A stretch of DNA of 64,000 bases from Chloroflexota bacterium (GTDB taxonomy: Bacteria > Chloroflexota > Anaerolineae > Anaerolineales > UBA11579). A model generated the notes under the pieces. It had not been told where the DNA came from. It saw only the letters and a list, made by a program, of their open reading frames with translations, and made no database searches. Below, one piece after another: positions 44,955-52,886 of this stretch (position 1 is the first letter of the stretch; every line of letters starts with the position of its first letter). The translations under genes and the position numbers were made by a program. The DNA is taken from assembly GCA_013112575.1 (NCBI GenBank), contig JABFGG010000017.1, forward strand, positions 32,482 to 96,481, read 5' to 3'.

Positions 44955-46802
44955 CTAATTGAGGTCTTCAAATATCTCAGGAGGATAGAGCTGCAACATA
45001 GCTTCTTCCCAGGTTAAGCCCGAGGTGATAGCGAATTCGTTAAATAAGGCTGCATCGTAGAAGGTGCGCCAGGTGGATAATGCCGGTAGACGTTCCCAGT
45101 TGTATTCCATGGCCAGCGCCGTGAAATCGACCCAATAACCTTCGGGGGGGCCAGGCATGCGAGTGCCACCGGCTTCGTAAAAGGTGGTGTTGCTGCTGTA
45201 TCGCGCGTCAAAATTCCAGGGGGCCTGGGTCATGGGGCGGCCCAAACTGCCATCCTGACGACGAGGCTTCACAAATAAGCGCCAGTAAGTTTGCCCGCCC
45301 AAATCTTCTCGCACAGCCACGATCCAACCTAACTCCATCAGGGTTTGGTTGAGGGCAAAGGCGCGGCCGGTATACAGCCAGTCCTGTCCCTGGCCGGGTG
45401 GCAGGGTTTCGGTGATGGGGACGAAAGCATTATCGAGGTCGGAAAGCAAGTCCCACCCTAACTCAATCTCTGCTTGATCGCGCAAAGCATAGAAGGGGTC
45501 TACAGCTAACGCACTTAGCTCTGGGAAGGGGGCTTTTACGTTGGCGATGTCGATAGTGAACTGGCGGCCAAATGCACTGCTCAGGTCTGGGGTGGGGCGT
45601 TCATCAGTGGGGGCTGACGGGGTGATCTGAGCATAGGTGTTGATCTCAAAGGGTAGCGGGTTGGGGAGGCTGCCCAAGGCCCAACTGAAACCTTCGAGAC
45701 GGGTATCCAAAGGCATGGGGGGCATCAAGACCTGGCTGTTGTCAGCAGCATAAGCTGTGAGGTAGACCTCATTCTCCGCGTGCAGCGAAGTTAATAAAGC
45801 ATTGCTTGCGGGGCCCCAGACCGGCAATGCCCCGCTGCCCACAACCTTGCCAGCAAGCACATCAAGTTCAAAAGAGGCGATGTTGACCTTCTGGAATCCG
45901 TCTTCGTCCGATGCCCAGGCCAGAGAAGCGCCGTCGGGTGACCAGGCGGGGCTTGTCTGGTTGACCTTGGGGTTTTGGGTCAGATTAAAGAAACGGTCCG
46001 GGCCGCTGATGTCAAGATCGGCGATCCAAATATCGTGCGCCCCGCTGCGGTTAGAAGCAAAGGCGATCTTGCGGCCATCGGGTGACCAGGCCGGAGCGTA
46101 GTCCGTGCTGGCGTGGGCGGTGAGAAGGATCTCTTCAAGAGAATTGTCTACCGGGCGGATGTAGATCTCGAGGTTGTTATCTTCCCCATACTTTTCGTAA
46201 GCCAGCCACTGACCATCCGGCGACCAGGAAGGGCGGCCGTTGTAATTTTCGTCATTGGTGACCTGGATGATGCCACCACTACTTAAATCCAGGATGTAGA
46301 TGTCCCAGAAATTGTTGCGTTGGGAGGCAAAGGCGATCTGCGAGCCATCGGGACTGATGGCCGGATGGATGTCGTTGAAGGCTCCAAAGGTGAGGCGCGT
46401 GAGAGGCAGTGTTTCTGGATGGAAAGCAAAGAGATGCGTATAGCCAAACTCGCTTAGGGCCAGTACCATAAACCCTTCGAGGGGTTTCTCGGGGTCAGGT
46501 TGCAGCGTGGCAGTGACGACAATGACTTCAGCTTGGGAATCAATTTGCGCTGTAGGTTCAGGAGTGTTGCTGGCTACGATGTCTAGCAGGGTTTCGGCAG
46601 GATCTTCTGCTGGCGGTGGTGTAGCGGCAGCAAGGCGACCCTGGAAAGCGAACCATCCCAAAGCGCCAACAGCAATGAGATTGATGAGTACAAACAAGGA
46701 AAGGGTAATTGGTGAAAGGGTGACCCCCCGACGTTTTTTCGATGGAGCACCGTTAACCCGTCTTCTACCGTTCTTTATGGGCTTACCATTCATGGTGGGC
46801 AT
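44955..46802 (-). CDS. TolB-like beta-propeller protein, membrane anchored
   Basis: 615 residues. A basic N-terminus (GRRRVNGAPSKKRRG) precedes one transmembrane segment (about 31-55). A Pro/Glu linker leads to TolB/PD40-type blades with repeats of the form PxxSPDGxxIAFxS (HPAISPDGSQIAFAS, RPSWSPDGQWLAYEK, APAWSPDGRKIAFAS, SPAWSPDGASLAWAS). The last 200 residues form a separate domain that I cannot name (VRVDF-like region, then WRTFYDAALFNEFAITSG). TolB itself is periplasmic, but this protein lacks Pal-system neighbours. It probably senses or binds an extracytoplasmic ligand. No ribosome binding site is visible. It pairs with the M23 gene. Confidence 0.78.
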   Translation of the reverse strand: MPTMNGKPIKNGRRRVNGAPSKKRRGVTLSPITLSLFVLINLIAVGALGWFAFQGRLAAATPPPAEDPAETLLDIVASNTPEPTAQIDSQAEVIVVTATLQPDPEKPLEGFMVLALSEFGYTHLFAFHPETLPLTRLTFGAFNDIHPAISPDGSQIAFASQRNNFWDIYILDLSSGGIIQVTNDENYNGRPSWSPDGQWLAYEKYGEDNNLEIYIRPVDNSLEEILLTAHASTDYAPAWSPDGRKIAFASNRSGAHDIWIADLDISGPDRFFNLTQNPKVNQTSPAWSPDGASLAWASDEDGFQKVNIASFELDVLAGKVVGSGALPVWGPASNALLTSLHAENEVYLTAYAADNSQVLMPPMPLDTRLEGFSWALGSLPNPLPFEINTYAQITPSAPTDERPTPDLSSAFGRQFTIDIANVKAPFPELSALAVDPFYALRDQAEIELGWDLLSDLDNAFVPITETLPPGQGQDWLYTGRAFALNQTLMELGWIVAVREDLGGQTYWRLFVKPRRQDGSLGRPMTQAPWNFDARYSSNTTFYEAGGTRMPGPPEGYWVDFTALAMEYNWERLPALSTWRTFYDAALFNEFAITSGLTWEEAMLQLYPPEIFEDLN

Positions 46803-46878
46803 TAAAGCACAAAAGGCCTATTCGAGCATGATTGTGATGTAACTGATTACATTGTGCAAGAAACGTGCGCGGTACGAT

Positions 46879-46918
46879 GCGGTGCAACCCCATCGTTTTG
46901 GAGTTTGCACCGCAAACT
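46879..46918. repeat. Nested inverted repeats between the TolB-like gene and the 46959 gene
   Basis: GCGGTGCAA (46879-46887) pairs with TTGCACCGC (46905-46913), and AGTTTGC-ACC-GCAAACT (46902-46918) forms a smaller competing palindrome. No T run follows, so it is not a simple terminator. It could be a REP-like unit, an attenuator or an operator. Confidence 0.4.
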
Positions 46919-46958
46919 CTGTCATACCTCTTGAAGAGGAGATTTTAGTAGCGTTAAA

Positions 46959-47360
46959 TTAAATTGAGAATTGTGCCTCAGCGGTGTCTACGGTTTTGCC
47001 TGTTTTGTCGAGAATCTCTGTCGCAGATTCATCACCGGGATTATTCTCTTCGTAGGCATCAATTTCACTGTAGAACAGGCGCATTTTGGCAGTGTAGTCG
47101 CCACTGGGCTCCGGTTGGCGGATGTGCATGGTGAAATCCATGCTGGGTTCCAGGGCTTCTACGACACTCAATTCTGCGACGGGTTCTCCCCCTGCTTCAA
47201 GGATATTGATCTCGATATTGGGTCTTTGTTGGAAGGGTGTAACGGCAAAACTGACTTTGACGCGTTTGCCATCCGGATAAGGCTCCGCTTCCAATGAACG
47301 AATGCGCACTTCGTCGGGAGGTACGGGCGCTTCGTCTGAATTTGAAAAGAAGATTTCCAT
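46959..47360 (-). CDS. Hypothetical beta-rich protein, likely leaderless
   Basis: 133 residues from Met3 of the frame. The beta-rich sequence (EVRIRSLEAEPYPDGKRVKVSFAVTPFQQRPNIEINIL, FTMHIRQPEPSGDYTAKMRLFYSE) has no signal peptide or membrane segment. I recognise no family. The TATAAT at 47372-47367 lies 6 bases before this ATG, so transcription would start at or near it. The alternative ATG at 47366 overlaps the position just after the -10 and cannot be on such a transcript. It is divergent from the cystathionine gamma-lyase/synthase gene, sharing its upstream region. Confidence 0.6.
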   Translation of the reverse strand: MEIFFSNSDEAPVPPDEVRIRSLEAEPYPDGKRVKVSFAVTPFQQRPNIEINILEAGGEPVAELSVVEALEPSMDFTMHIRQPEPSGDYTAKMRLFYSEIDAYEENNPGDESATEILDKTGKTVDTAEAQFSI

Positions 47361-47366
47361 AGGCAT

Positions 47367-47372
47367 ATTATA
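47367..47372 (-). promoter_or_regulatory. -10 element of the 46959-47360 gene
   Basis: A perfect TATAAT on the minus strand ends 6 bases before the chosen ATG, with no ribosome binding site between. Confidence 0.5.
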
Positions 47373-47388
47373 ATTCGTGACCTCACTT

Positions 47389-47440
47389 GATAATCGGCAG
47401 AATGAGTGACAAGTTAAAATATTATTAGCAGCCGATTATC
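47389..47440. promoter_or_regulatory. Inverted repeat GATAATCGGC / GCCGATTATC upstream of the gamma-lyase gene
   Basis: 10-bp arms, at 47389-47398 and 47431-47440, are perfect and 32 bases apart. The core TAATCGGC resembles the core TAATTGGC of the next inverted repeat, so four half-sites lie in this divergent region. Confidence 0.5.
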
Positions 47441-47442
47441 TC

Positions 47443-47494
47443 GTAATTGGCCGAACAAATCAATTCGTCTACTGTGTATCTTTCGGCCAATTAC
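47443..47494. promoter_or_regulatory. 13-bp inverted repeat next to the gamma-lyase promoter
   Basis: GTAATTGGCCGAA at 47443-47455 and TTCGGCCAATTAC at 47482-47494 are perfect complements, with a 26-base loop. It ends 21 bases before the ATG at 47516. It may be a regulator-binding pair or a leader hairpin. It has no match to riboswitch folds that I know. Confidence 0.55.
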
Positions 47495-47515
47495 ACTAGA
47501 TTCGTAAGGACATCC

Positions 47516-48664
47516 ATGAGCAAAAAAATGATCGAAACACTGGCAATTCACGCCGGGCAGGAGCCAGACCCCAGCACGGGGGCCATCATGACGCCCATTT
47601 ACCAGACCAGCACCTATGTGCAGGATGGTGTGGGTGAGACACGCGGTTATGAATACTCGCGCACGGGCAACCCCACACGGACAGCCCTGGAGGGGGCGCT
47701 GGCCGGTCTGGAGGGGGGGAAATATGGACTGGCTTTTGCTTCGGGGATGGCATCGACGGATATGATCTTGCGCCTGTTAAATCCGGGCGATCATATCCTG
47801 AGTGGCAATGATGTGTATGGCGGTACCTTCCGATTGTTCGACAAGGTGTATCGGCGCTACGGGCTGGAGTTCACTTACGTGGATACCAGCGATCTGGCTC
47901 AGGTTAAGCAAAACCTGCGACCTGAAACTAAATTGGTGTGGCTGGAAACGCCGACCAACCCCTTGCTCAATATCACCGATCTGCAAGCTGTGGCAGATAT
48001 CCTGGCAAGTCACCCTAACAAACCTTTATTAGCTGTAGACAACACCTTTGCCACACCGTATTTGCAGCGCCCGCTTGAACTGGGCGCGGATATCGTGGTG
48101 CATTCCACAACAAAGTATTTGGGCGGCCATTCGGATGCGGTGGGTGGTGGCGTTGTACTGAATAGCGATGAGCATTATGAACGCCTGGCTTTCATGCAGA
48201 ATGCCGTGGGCGCGGTGCCGGGGCCAATGGACTGTTTCCTCGTCTTACGTGGCATCAAGACTTTGCACGTGCGTATGGACCGTCATGCTGAAAATGCCAC
48301 GGCTGTTACAGACTATTTGTCAGAGCATCCCAAGGTGGGAAGAGTGATCTATCCCTTTGATGATACACATCCGCACCGCGAAGTTGCCAAAAAACAAATG
48401 CGCAGTGGGGGCGGGATGGTCTCTTTTGTGATGAAAGGCGGGGTAGAAGCTGCTCGGAAAGTGGCTGAAAATGCGGAGGTGTTTGCGCTGGCCGAATCGT
48501 TGGGTGGGGTTGAATCGCTGATCGAGATCCCTGCAGCGATGACGCACATGTCTGTGGCTGAATCAGAATTGGCCGTGGACCCTGGTCTTGTACGCCTGTC
48601 TGTAGGTATTGAACACAAGGATGATTTGATCGCGGATATTGAGCAGGCGTTGGATAAGGCCTAA
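47516..48664 (+). CDS. Cystathionine gamma-lyase/gamma-synthase family enzyme
   Basis: A PLP enzyme of the Cys/Met metabolism family, 382 residues. Seen are [16 protein letters not shown], the phosphate-binding stretch [19 protein letters not shown], the Asp of [20 protein letters not shown], and the PLP Lys in [12 protein letters not shown] near 199. Then come [19 protein letters not shown] and the C-terminal [11 protein letters not shown]. The start is the ATG at 47516 (AAGGA upstream). Sequence cannot decide gamma-lyase from gamma-synthase. Its proximity to a beta-synthase and to ahcY in the window favours reverse transsulfuration, that is, a lyase. It converges with the SbnI-like gene after an 8-base gap. 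Confidence 0.88.
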   Translation: MSKKMIETLAIHAGQEPDPSTGAIMTPIYQTSTYVQDGVGETRGYEYSRTGNPTRTALEGALAGLEGGKYGLAFASGMASTDMILRLLNPGDHILSGNDVYGGTFRLFDKVYRRYGLEFTYVDTSDLAQVKQNLRPETKLVWLETPTNPLLNITDLQAVADILASHPNKPLLAVDNTFATPYLQRPLELGADIVVHSTTKYLGGHSDAVGGGVVLNSDEHYERLAFMQNAVGAVPGPMDCFLVLRGIKTLHVRMDRHAENATAVTDYLSEHPKVGRVIYPFDDTHPHREVAKKQMRSGGGMVSFVMKGGVEAARKVAENAEVFALAESLGGVESLIEIPAAMTHMSVAESELAVDPGLVRLSVGIEHKDDLIADIEQALDKA

Positions 48665-48672
48665 AGCGCTAA

Positions 48673-49518
48673 CTATTCGTCAAACAAGACGGTAGCTTCG
48701 GTGTACATTCGGACACTCTTGCTGGCGATCTGTTGATTGATCCAGGCCTGTAGCTCGGCATTCTTCTGTTCAAGTGATTTATCGCAGGACAATTCATCGA
48801 GCGGGAAGTTGATGCGTAAGGCACGCGGGGAAACTGAGAAGCGGGTGAGGCCGGTGGGCAATAAGTGGCCCTGACTGGTGAGGTCGATGACTTCATCAAT
48901 GTGGAAGTGCGGAAAGACGATCAGGGCACAGAGGCCTTTGTAGACATCTTCCAATGCAGTTACTTTCCTGATCCTGGTGCGGTCCAGTTTGGCTGTGAAT
49001 CTATAAGCATCCACGATCTGGTTGAGAAGGTCGAGGCGTTGTACCAGATCAAGGTCATCGTCGCCACTTGCCAGGTAGGTGTTGCCATCGGGAGTTTGCA
49101 GCCAAACTAAAGCCAGCCGATTCCACAGTTTGCGCAGGCCCTCGTCTTCTTCTATTTCGTGCAACTTGATCCCTGAAATGCCATTAACGGCGCTCAAAAA
49201 ATTCTCAGTTTCCCAACCCCACAAGACATGGTTCCAGGTACGTAATTCAACGGCGTCACTGGAGGGTTCAACTATCTGTGCGATGATGTGAGGGATACCC
49301 ATTTCCGCAATCGCGGTGGTGCGATTGGCGCCGTCGAGCACCATGTATCGTTCTGTACCGTCTTGCAGCGGGGCAACAATGGGTGGATTGAGCAGCGCGC
49401 CGCTTTCACGCAGTTTCCGAATCAATGGCGCGGAGCGTTGGTCGTCATGCCATTCATGTGGGACAAGTGCATTGGAAGGAACTATGCGTAAAACCGGAAA
49501 TGCTTCTTCTAAGAAAAT
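48673..49518 (-). CDS. SbnI/SerK-like free serine kinase (ParB-fold)
   Basis: The visible features match the SbnI/SerK group, which makes O-phosphoserine from serine using ATP or ADP. An N-terminal ParB-like fold has IVPSNALVPHEWHDDQRSAPLI, NPPIVAPLQDG and YMVLDGANRTTAIAEMG. The C-terminus resembles SbnI: LPTGLTRFSVSPRALRINFPLDEL, then MYTEATVLF. The shorter frame from the TTG at 49425 would lose the N-terminal motif. In the longer frame the only well-placed start is ATT (49518), 8 bases after AGGAG. It lies 39 bases after the CBS-domain beta-synthase gene on the same strand, so the kinase may feed it with O-phosphoserine. The family call is from memory of the alignment, not a search. Confidence 0.72.
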   Translation of the reverse strand: MFLEEAFPVLRIVPSNALVPHEWHDDQRSAPLIRKLRESGALLNPPIVAPLQDGTERYMVLDGANRTTAIAEMGIPHIIAQIVEPSSDAVELRTWNHVLWGWETENFLSAVNGISGIKLHEIEEDEGLRKLWNRLALVWLQTPDGNTYLASGDDDLDLVQRLDLLNQIVDAYRFTAKLDRTRIRKVTALEDVYKGLCALIVFPHFHIDEVIDLTSQGHLLPTGLTRFSVSPRALRINFPLDELSCDKSLEQKNAELQAWINQQIASKSVRMYTEATVLFDE

Positions 49519-49557
49519 GGTGCGTACTCCTGGGTAACAGCAAAGCGGCTGGTGGTT

Positions 49558-50979
49558 TTATTGGTAGATCAGGTCGATAACGTCGATCTTTGAAAGGATG
49601 CCCACCAGGCGATCATCATCCTTGACCATGACGACATTGTTTTTGACCAGGGCGGGCATGACATCTTGCAGATGGGTGTTGGAGGGGAAAGACTCATTTA
49701 CTGGCTGCACAATAGAGGTAATGGTTTCATCATCGCTGTGGTTGTGCTCAACTTCGAGCATGTGAGTCAGCAGGTCAACCTCGCGGACAAGGCCAGCCAA
49801 GGAGCCGTCTGTGTTGAGGGCCGGCACCTGTGATATGTTGTGGGCTTTCATTTTGTCCACTACATCTGCCATGGCTTCATCGACAGTAGCAGTGATCAGC
49901 TCATGCTGTACCTTGGTGCCAAGCACTTCAGCCAAACTCATCTCCTGCCACTCGGCTTCGAGGTAGCCGTTCTCGCGCATCCATTTGTCATCAAATATCT
50001 TGGAAAGATACCGCGAACCTGAATCGGGTAGGAGTACAACGACGAGGCGATCTTCCTCCATGTTTTCTTTTTCCATATAGAGGATGGCGCCATACAAAGC
50101 GGAACCACAAGAGCCGCCCGCGAAAATGCCCTCGCGCTGGACTAGCCTGCGTGTCCACAGGAATGATTCCTTATCGGTGACGCGCACGATGTCATCCACG
50201 ACAGAAAGATCGGTGGTGGAGGGCAGGAAGTCTTCACCAATGCCTTCAACCTTGTAGGTCTCCGCTATCATCTCATCGGTGATGACGCCCTCGTTTTCCC
50301 AGATTTCTTTGAGGATCGAGCCCGTGGCGTCCACGCCTACGATACGGATATCTGGATTCTTTTCTTTGAGGTATTTGCCCACGCCGCTGATGGTGCCGCC
50401 GGTGCCCATACCGATGACCACGTCGGTGACCTTGCCACCCGTCTGCTCCCAAATCTCGGGGCCGGTGGTTTCATAGTGGCTGCGCGGGTTTTCGGGGTTA
50501 TGGTACTGGTTTGCTAAGACGGAGTTGGAGGTTTCTGCGACCAGGCGATCAGCCACGTTGTAATAAGAGCGTGGGTCTTCCGGTGCAACGGATGTGGGGG
50601 TCATGACCACACGCGCTCCATAAGCCCTCAGCAACTGGATCTTTTCCTGACTCATCTTGTCCGGCATCACGAAGATGGCTTTGTAACCTTTTAGCGCGCA
50701 TACGATAGCCAGCCCCACGCCAGTATTGCCGGAAGTGGCTTCAACGATTGTCCCGCCGGGTTTAAGCCGACCGCTTTGCTCTGCTTCTTCGATGATGTTG
50801 AGGGCAATGCGGTCCTTAACTGACCCACCAGGGTTAAAGTATTCCACTTTGGCATACAGTGGCGCGGGAAGCTCGCGGCCAATGTTGCTCAGGCGGATCA
50901 GCGGTGTCTTGCCGATAGCACTAATTACATTGTCGTATACACGCAAAGTCTCGGACTCGGGCAGTCCAGTTATGCCCAT
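49558..50979 (-). CDS. Cystathionine beta-synthase/cysteine synthase with CBS domains
   Basis: A PLP enzyme of fold type II, 473 residues. Residues 20-330 form the catalytic domain: GKTPLIRLSNIG, YFNPGGSVKDR with PLP Lys55, TSGNTGVGLAI near 83, GMGTGGTISGVGKYLK and GIFAGGSCGSALYGA near 290-300. Residues about 345-473 hold two CBS motifs. There is no N-terminal haem region as in animal CBS. The substrate may be serine plus homocysteine, O-acetylserine plus sulfide, or O-phosphoserine plus sulfide. The downstream SbnI-like gene makes the last worth testing. GGAG lies about 10 bases before the ATG. Confidence 0.9.
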   Translation of the reverse strand: MGITGLPESETLRVYDNVISAIGKTPLIRLSNIGRELPAPLYAKVEYFNPGGSVKDRIALNIIEEAEQSGRLKPGGTIVEATSGNTGVGLAIVCALKGYKAIFVMPDKMSQEKIQLLRAYGARVVMTPTSVAPEDPRSYYNVADRLVAETSNSVLANQYHNPENPRSHYETTGPEIWEQTGGKVTDVVIGMGTGGTISGVGKYLKEKNPDIRIVGVDATGSILKEIWENEGVITDEMIAETYKVEGIGEDFLPSTTDLSVVDDIVRVTDKESFLWTRRLVQREGIFAGGSCGSALYGAILYMEKENMEEDRLVVVLLPDSGSRYLSKIFDDKWMRENGYLEAEWQEMSLAEVLGTKVQHELITATVDEAMADVVDKMKAHNISQVPALNTDGSLAGLVREVDLLTHMLEVEHNHSDDETITSIVQPVNESFPSNTHLQDVMPALVKNNVVMVKDDDRLVGILSKIDVIDLIYQ

Positions 50980-51145
50980 AAAATAATCTCCAATTGTTGG
51001 GAACTCAGATTCGGGTTAACGTACCACGAATTGCAGGGTGAGTAAAGTTGAATGTCGTCGCATTGGTCTAGACTGCCTGACACAAGGCATTCTGTTAATC
51101 ATCCAAACTCAGTTTATGTTTATGTTATACCCCGCTACATCTAGC

Positions 51146-52285
51146 TCATGGACAGGCATTGGCTAGATGTTCATCAAAGGTTATGGCAAAGTTGTGGCGG
51201 CCGCTATTGTCGCAGGTGGTGCGAAAGAAGTAATAGGGTGATTGTTCCGGGAAGGCGACAGCCCTGATTGCGCTGACGCTGGGGTTGGAAATGGGACCGG
51301 GTGGCAGGCCGCCCGAAACGTAGGTGTTGTAAGGTGAATTAAAAGCCAAGTCGTTGAGGCTGAGAGGATTGGTCCACCAGGTGTTTTGGGCAGTGTTGTA
51401 ACCAAGGGCATACTGCACGGTGGGGTCCGTTTCCAACCGCATACCAATGGCGATGCGGTTGAGCAATACAGAAGCGATGAGGGGTTGTTCGTCCGGGATG
51501 ACAGCCTCGCGTTGCACGATGGAAGCGAGGATGACGGCTTCTTCTAATGATAGCCCTTGTTGTTGGAAACCTCCCCGAATTTCATCTGTAACTTGCTCTT
51601 CAAAAGTGACTGCGATGGTATTGAGTAATTCAAAAACGGTGGCTTCGCGCGGCACCTGGTAAATAAAAGGCAGCAGATAACCTTCCATTGATTTTGCTTC
51701 CCCGGAGAAAGAGAAGCCTGCGGGGCGAGTTTGTACGGCATTCAAGAATTCTTCCGGTGTGATGGACAGGCCGGTTGTTGGCAAACTCTCGGCCACTTCT
51801 TCCATGCGCCAGCCGGGCAGGATGGTGACCTGCACATCGGCGGGGGTAGCATCCAATAAGTTCTGGGCGATCTCCACGCTGCTCATGGCGGCGCTCAATT
51901 TATAATCTCCCGCTTGTAATTGTGTATCCAGGCCGGTGTAGATCAAATAGTCACGGAATAAGGCAGCATCCTGAATCAGGCCTTGCTCAGAAAGCCGGGA
52001 GATCAGGCTCCCCGTCGATTCGCCCAACTCCAGAGTGAATTCCTGTTCCAAAGCTATGGGATCGAGGGGCGCGCGTAAACGGTCCTGGCTCCAGACCAGT
52101 TGTGCTGATAGACGGTACAGCTGGGTAATGGAAAGATTTGACGAAGGTGGCCCATAGAGTTCCTGGGCCTGGCGAGGTAGGCGCACGATTGTGTCTCCCA
52201 CAAGAAAAACTACAATACAGGCCACTAACATAAAGGCGGCCAGCAAAAGTGTGATGAACCAGGAAGAGGGGGCGCGTCTATTCAT
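51146..52285 (-). CDS. mltG: Endolytic murein transglycosylase MltG
   Basis: Cleaves nascent peptidoglycan strands at the membrane. From the ATG at 52285 (M6 of the frame) it begins with a single transmembrane anchor (about 10-33). The YceG fold follows: QAGDYKLSAAMS, VQVTILPGWRMEEVAESL, and the catalytic Glu in AVILASIVQREAVIPDEQP. RLETDPTVQYALGYN, SPYNTYVSGGLPPGPISNPSVSAIRAV and YYFFRTTCDNSGRHNFAITFDEHL follow. Its ATG lies inside the end of ruvX (8-base overlap, ATGAATAG), so it is translationally coupled. Confidence 0.92.
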   Translation of the reverse strand: MNRRAPSSWFITLLLAAFMLVACIVVFLVGDTIVRLPRQAQELYGPPSSNLSITQLYRLSAQLVWSQDRLRAPLDPIALEQEFTLELGESTGSLISRLSEQGLIQDAALFRDYLIYTGLDTQLQAGDYKLSAAMSSVEIAQNLLDATPADVQVTILPGWRMEEVAESLPTTGLSITPEEFLNAVQTRPAGFSFSGEAKSMEGYLLPFIYQVPREATVFELLNTIAVTFEEQVTDEIRGGFQQQGLSLEEAVILASIVQREAVIPDEQPLIASVLLNRIAIGMRLETDPTVQYALGYNTAQNTWWTNPLSLNDLAFNSPYNTYVSGGLPPGPISNPSVSAIRAVAFPEQSPYYFFRTTCDNSGRHNFAITFDEHLANACP

Positions 52286-52694
52286 CGCTGTGGGCATCAA
52301 GATAAGATTGAAGGATCAATGCGGCTGCTAATTCATCCTGGTGTCCCCCGCGTTTGCTGCGCGGAGCGCCCAGGTCGATGCGGGCTTGCACGGCAGCTTT
52401 GGTGGTGCCGAATTCATCCCACATCTCCACAGGTAGCTCAGTTTGCATACGAATAGCTGCGGCCAAACGGGCGGCACGACGACCTTCAATTGTCGGCTTA
52501 CCATCCTGGTCCAGGGATTGTCCCATGACGATCTTGACAGCTTCATTCTCTGTGGCAATCTGGGCAATGGTGGCCGCATCAATAGGTCGCGAGCTGTGCT
52601 TGAGCACTTCCAAAGGGCTGGCAATAGTGGCAGTGGGGTCGCTCAGGGCGAGGCCAATACGTTTGGCTCCGGGGTCTACGGCAAGAATGCGCAT
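52278..52694 (-). CDS. ruvX: Holliday junction resolvase-like YqgF
   Basis: 138 residues of the RNase H-like YqgF fold, possibly acting in 16S rRNA processing or junction resolution. The N-terminus ILAVDPGAKRIGLALSDP has the first catalytic Asp, followed by IVMGQSLDQDGKPTIEGR, and the C-terminal DEFGTTKAAVQARIDLGAPR has the second and third acidic residues (DELAAALILQSYLD). It overlaps mltG by 8 bases. Heptad repeats lie just upstream of its start codon. Confidence 0.9.
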   Translation of the reverse strand: MRILAVDPGAKRIGLALSDPTATIASPLEVLKHSSRPIDAATIAQIATENEAVKIVMGQSLDQDGKPTIEGRRAARLAAAIRMQTELPVEMWDEFGTTKAAVQARIDLGAPRSKRGGHQDELAAALILQSYLDAHSDE

Positions 52695-52703
52695 GGAATA
52701 AAA

Positions 52704-52759
52704 GTAATTAGTGAATAGTAAATAGTAATTAGGTATTCGTTATTAGTTATTCGGAAGTC
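52704..52759. repeat. Heptanucleotide-phased repeat upstream of ruvX
   Basis: From 52704 the sequence divides into successive seven-base units: GTAATTA, GTGAATA, GTAAATA, GTAATTA, GGTATTC, GTTATTA, GTTATTC, GGAAGTC. Most have G at position 1 and T/A-rich bases after it. It lies between ruvX and the baseplate-J-like gene. Confidence 0.65.
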
Positions 52760-52851
52760 TTTTATCGAGTGCGAATTCTAACCCAGGATTGGAGAAATGA
52801 ATTCTAAATCTGTAAGGATCTGGTTTTTTGATGATATCCACCCCTGTTTAA

Positions 52852-52886
52852 TTTACCACTTACCAATCCCTAATTACTAATCACCA
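52852..52886. repeat. Heptanucleotide-phased repeat in the opposite orientation
   Basis: In plus-strand reading TTTACCA, CTTACCA, ATCCCTA, ATTACTA, ATCACCA, which on the minus strand is a series of units such as GTGATTA, GTAATTA, GGGATTG. It overlaps the last codons of the gene that ends at 52870, so part of the protein tail comes from repeat sequence. Confidence 0.65.
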
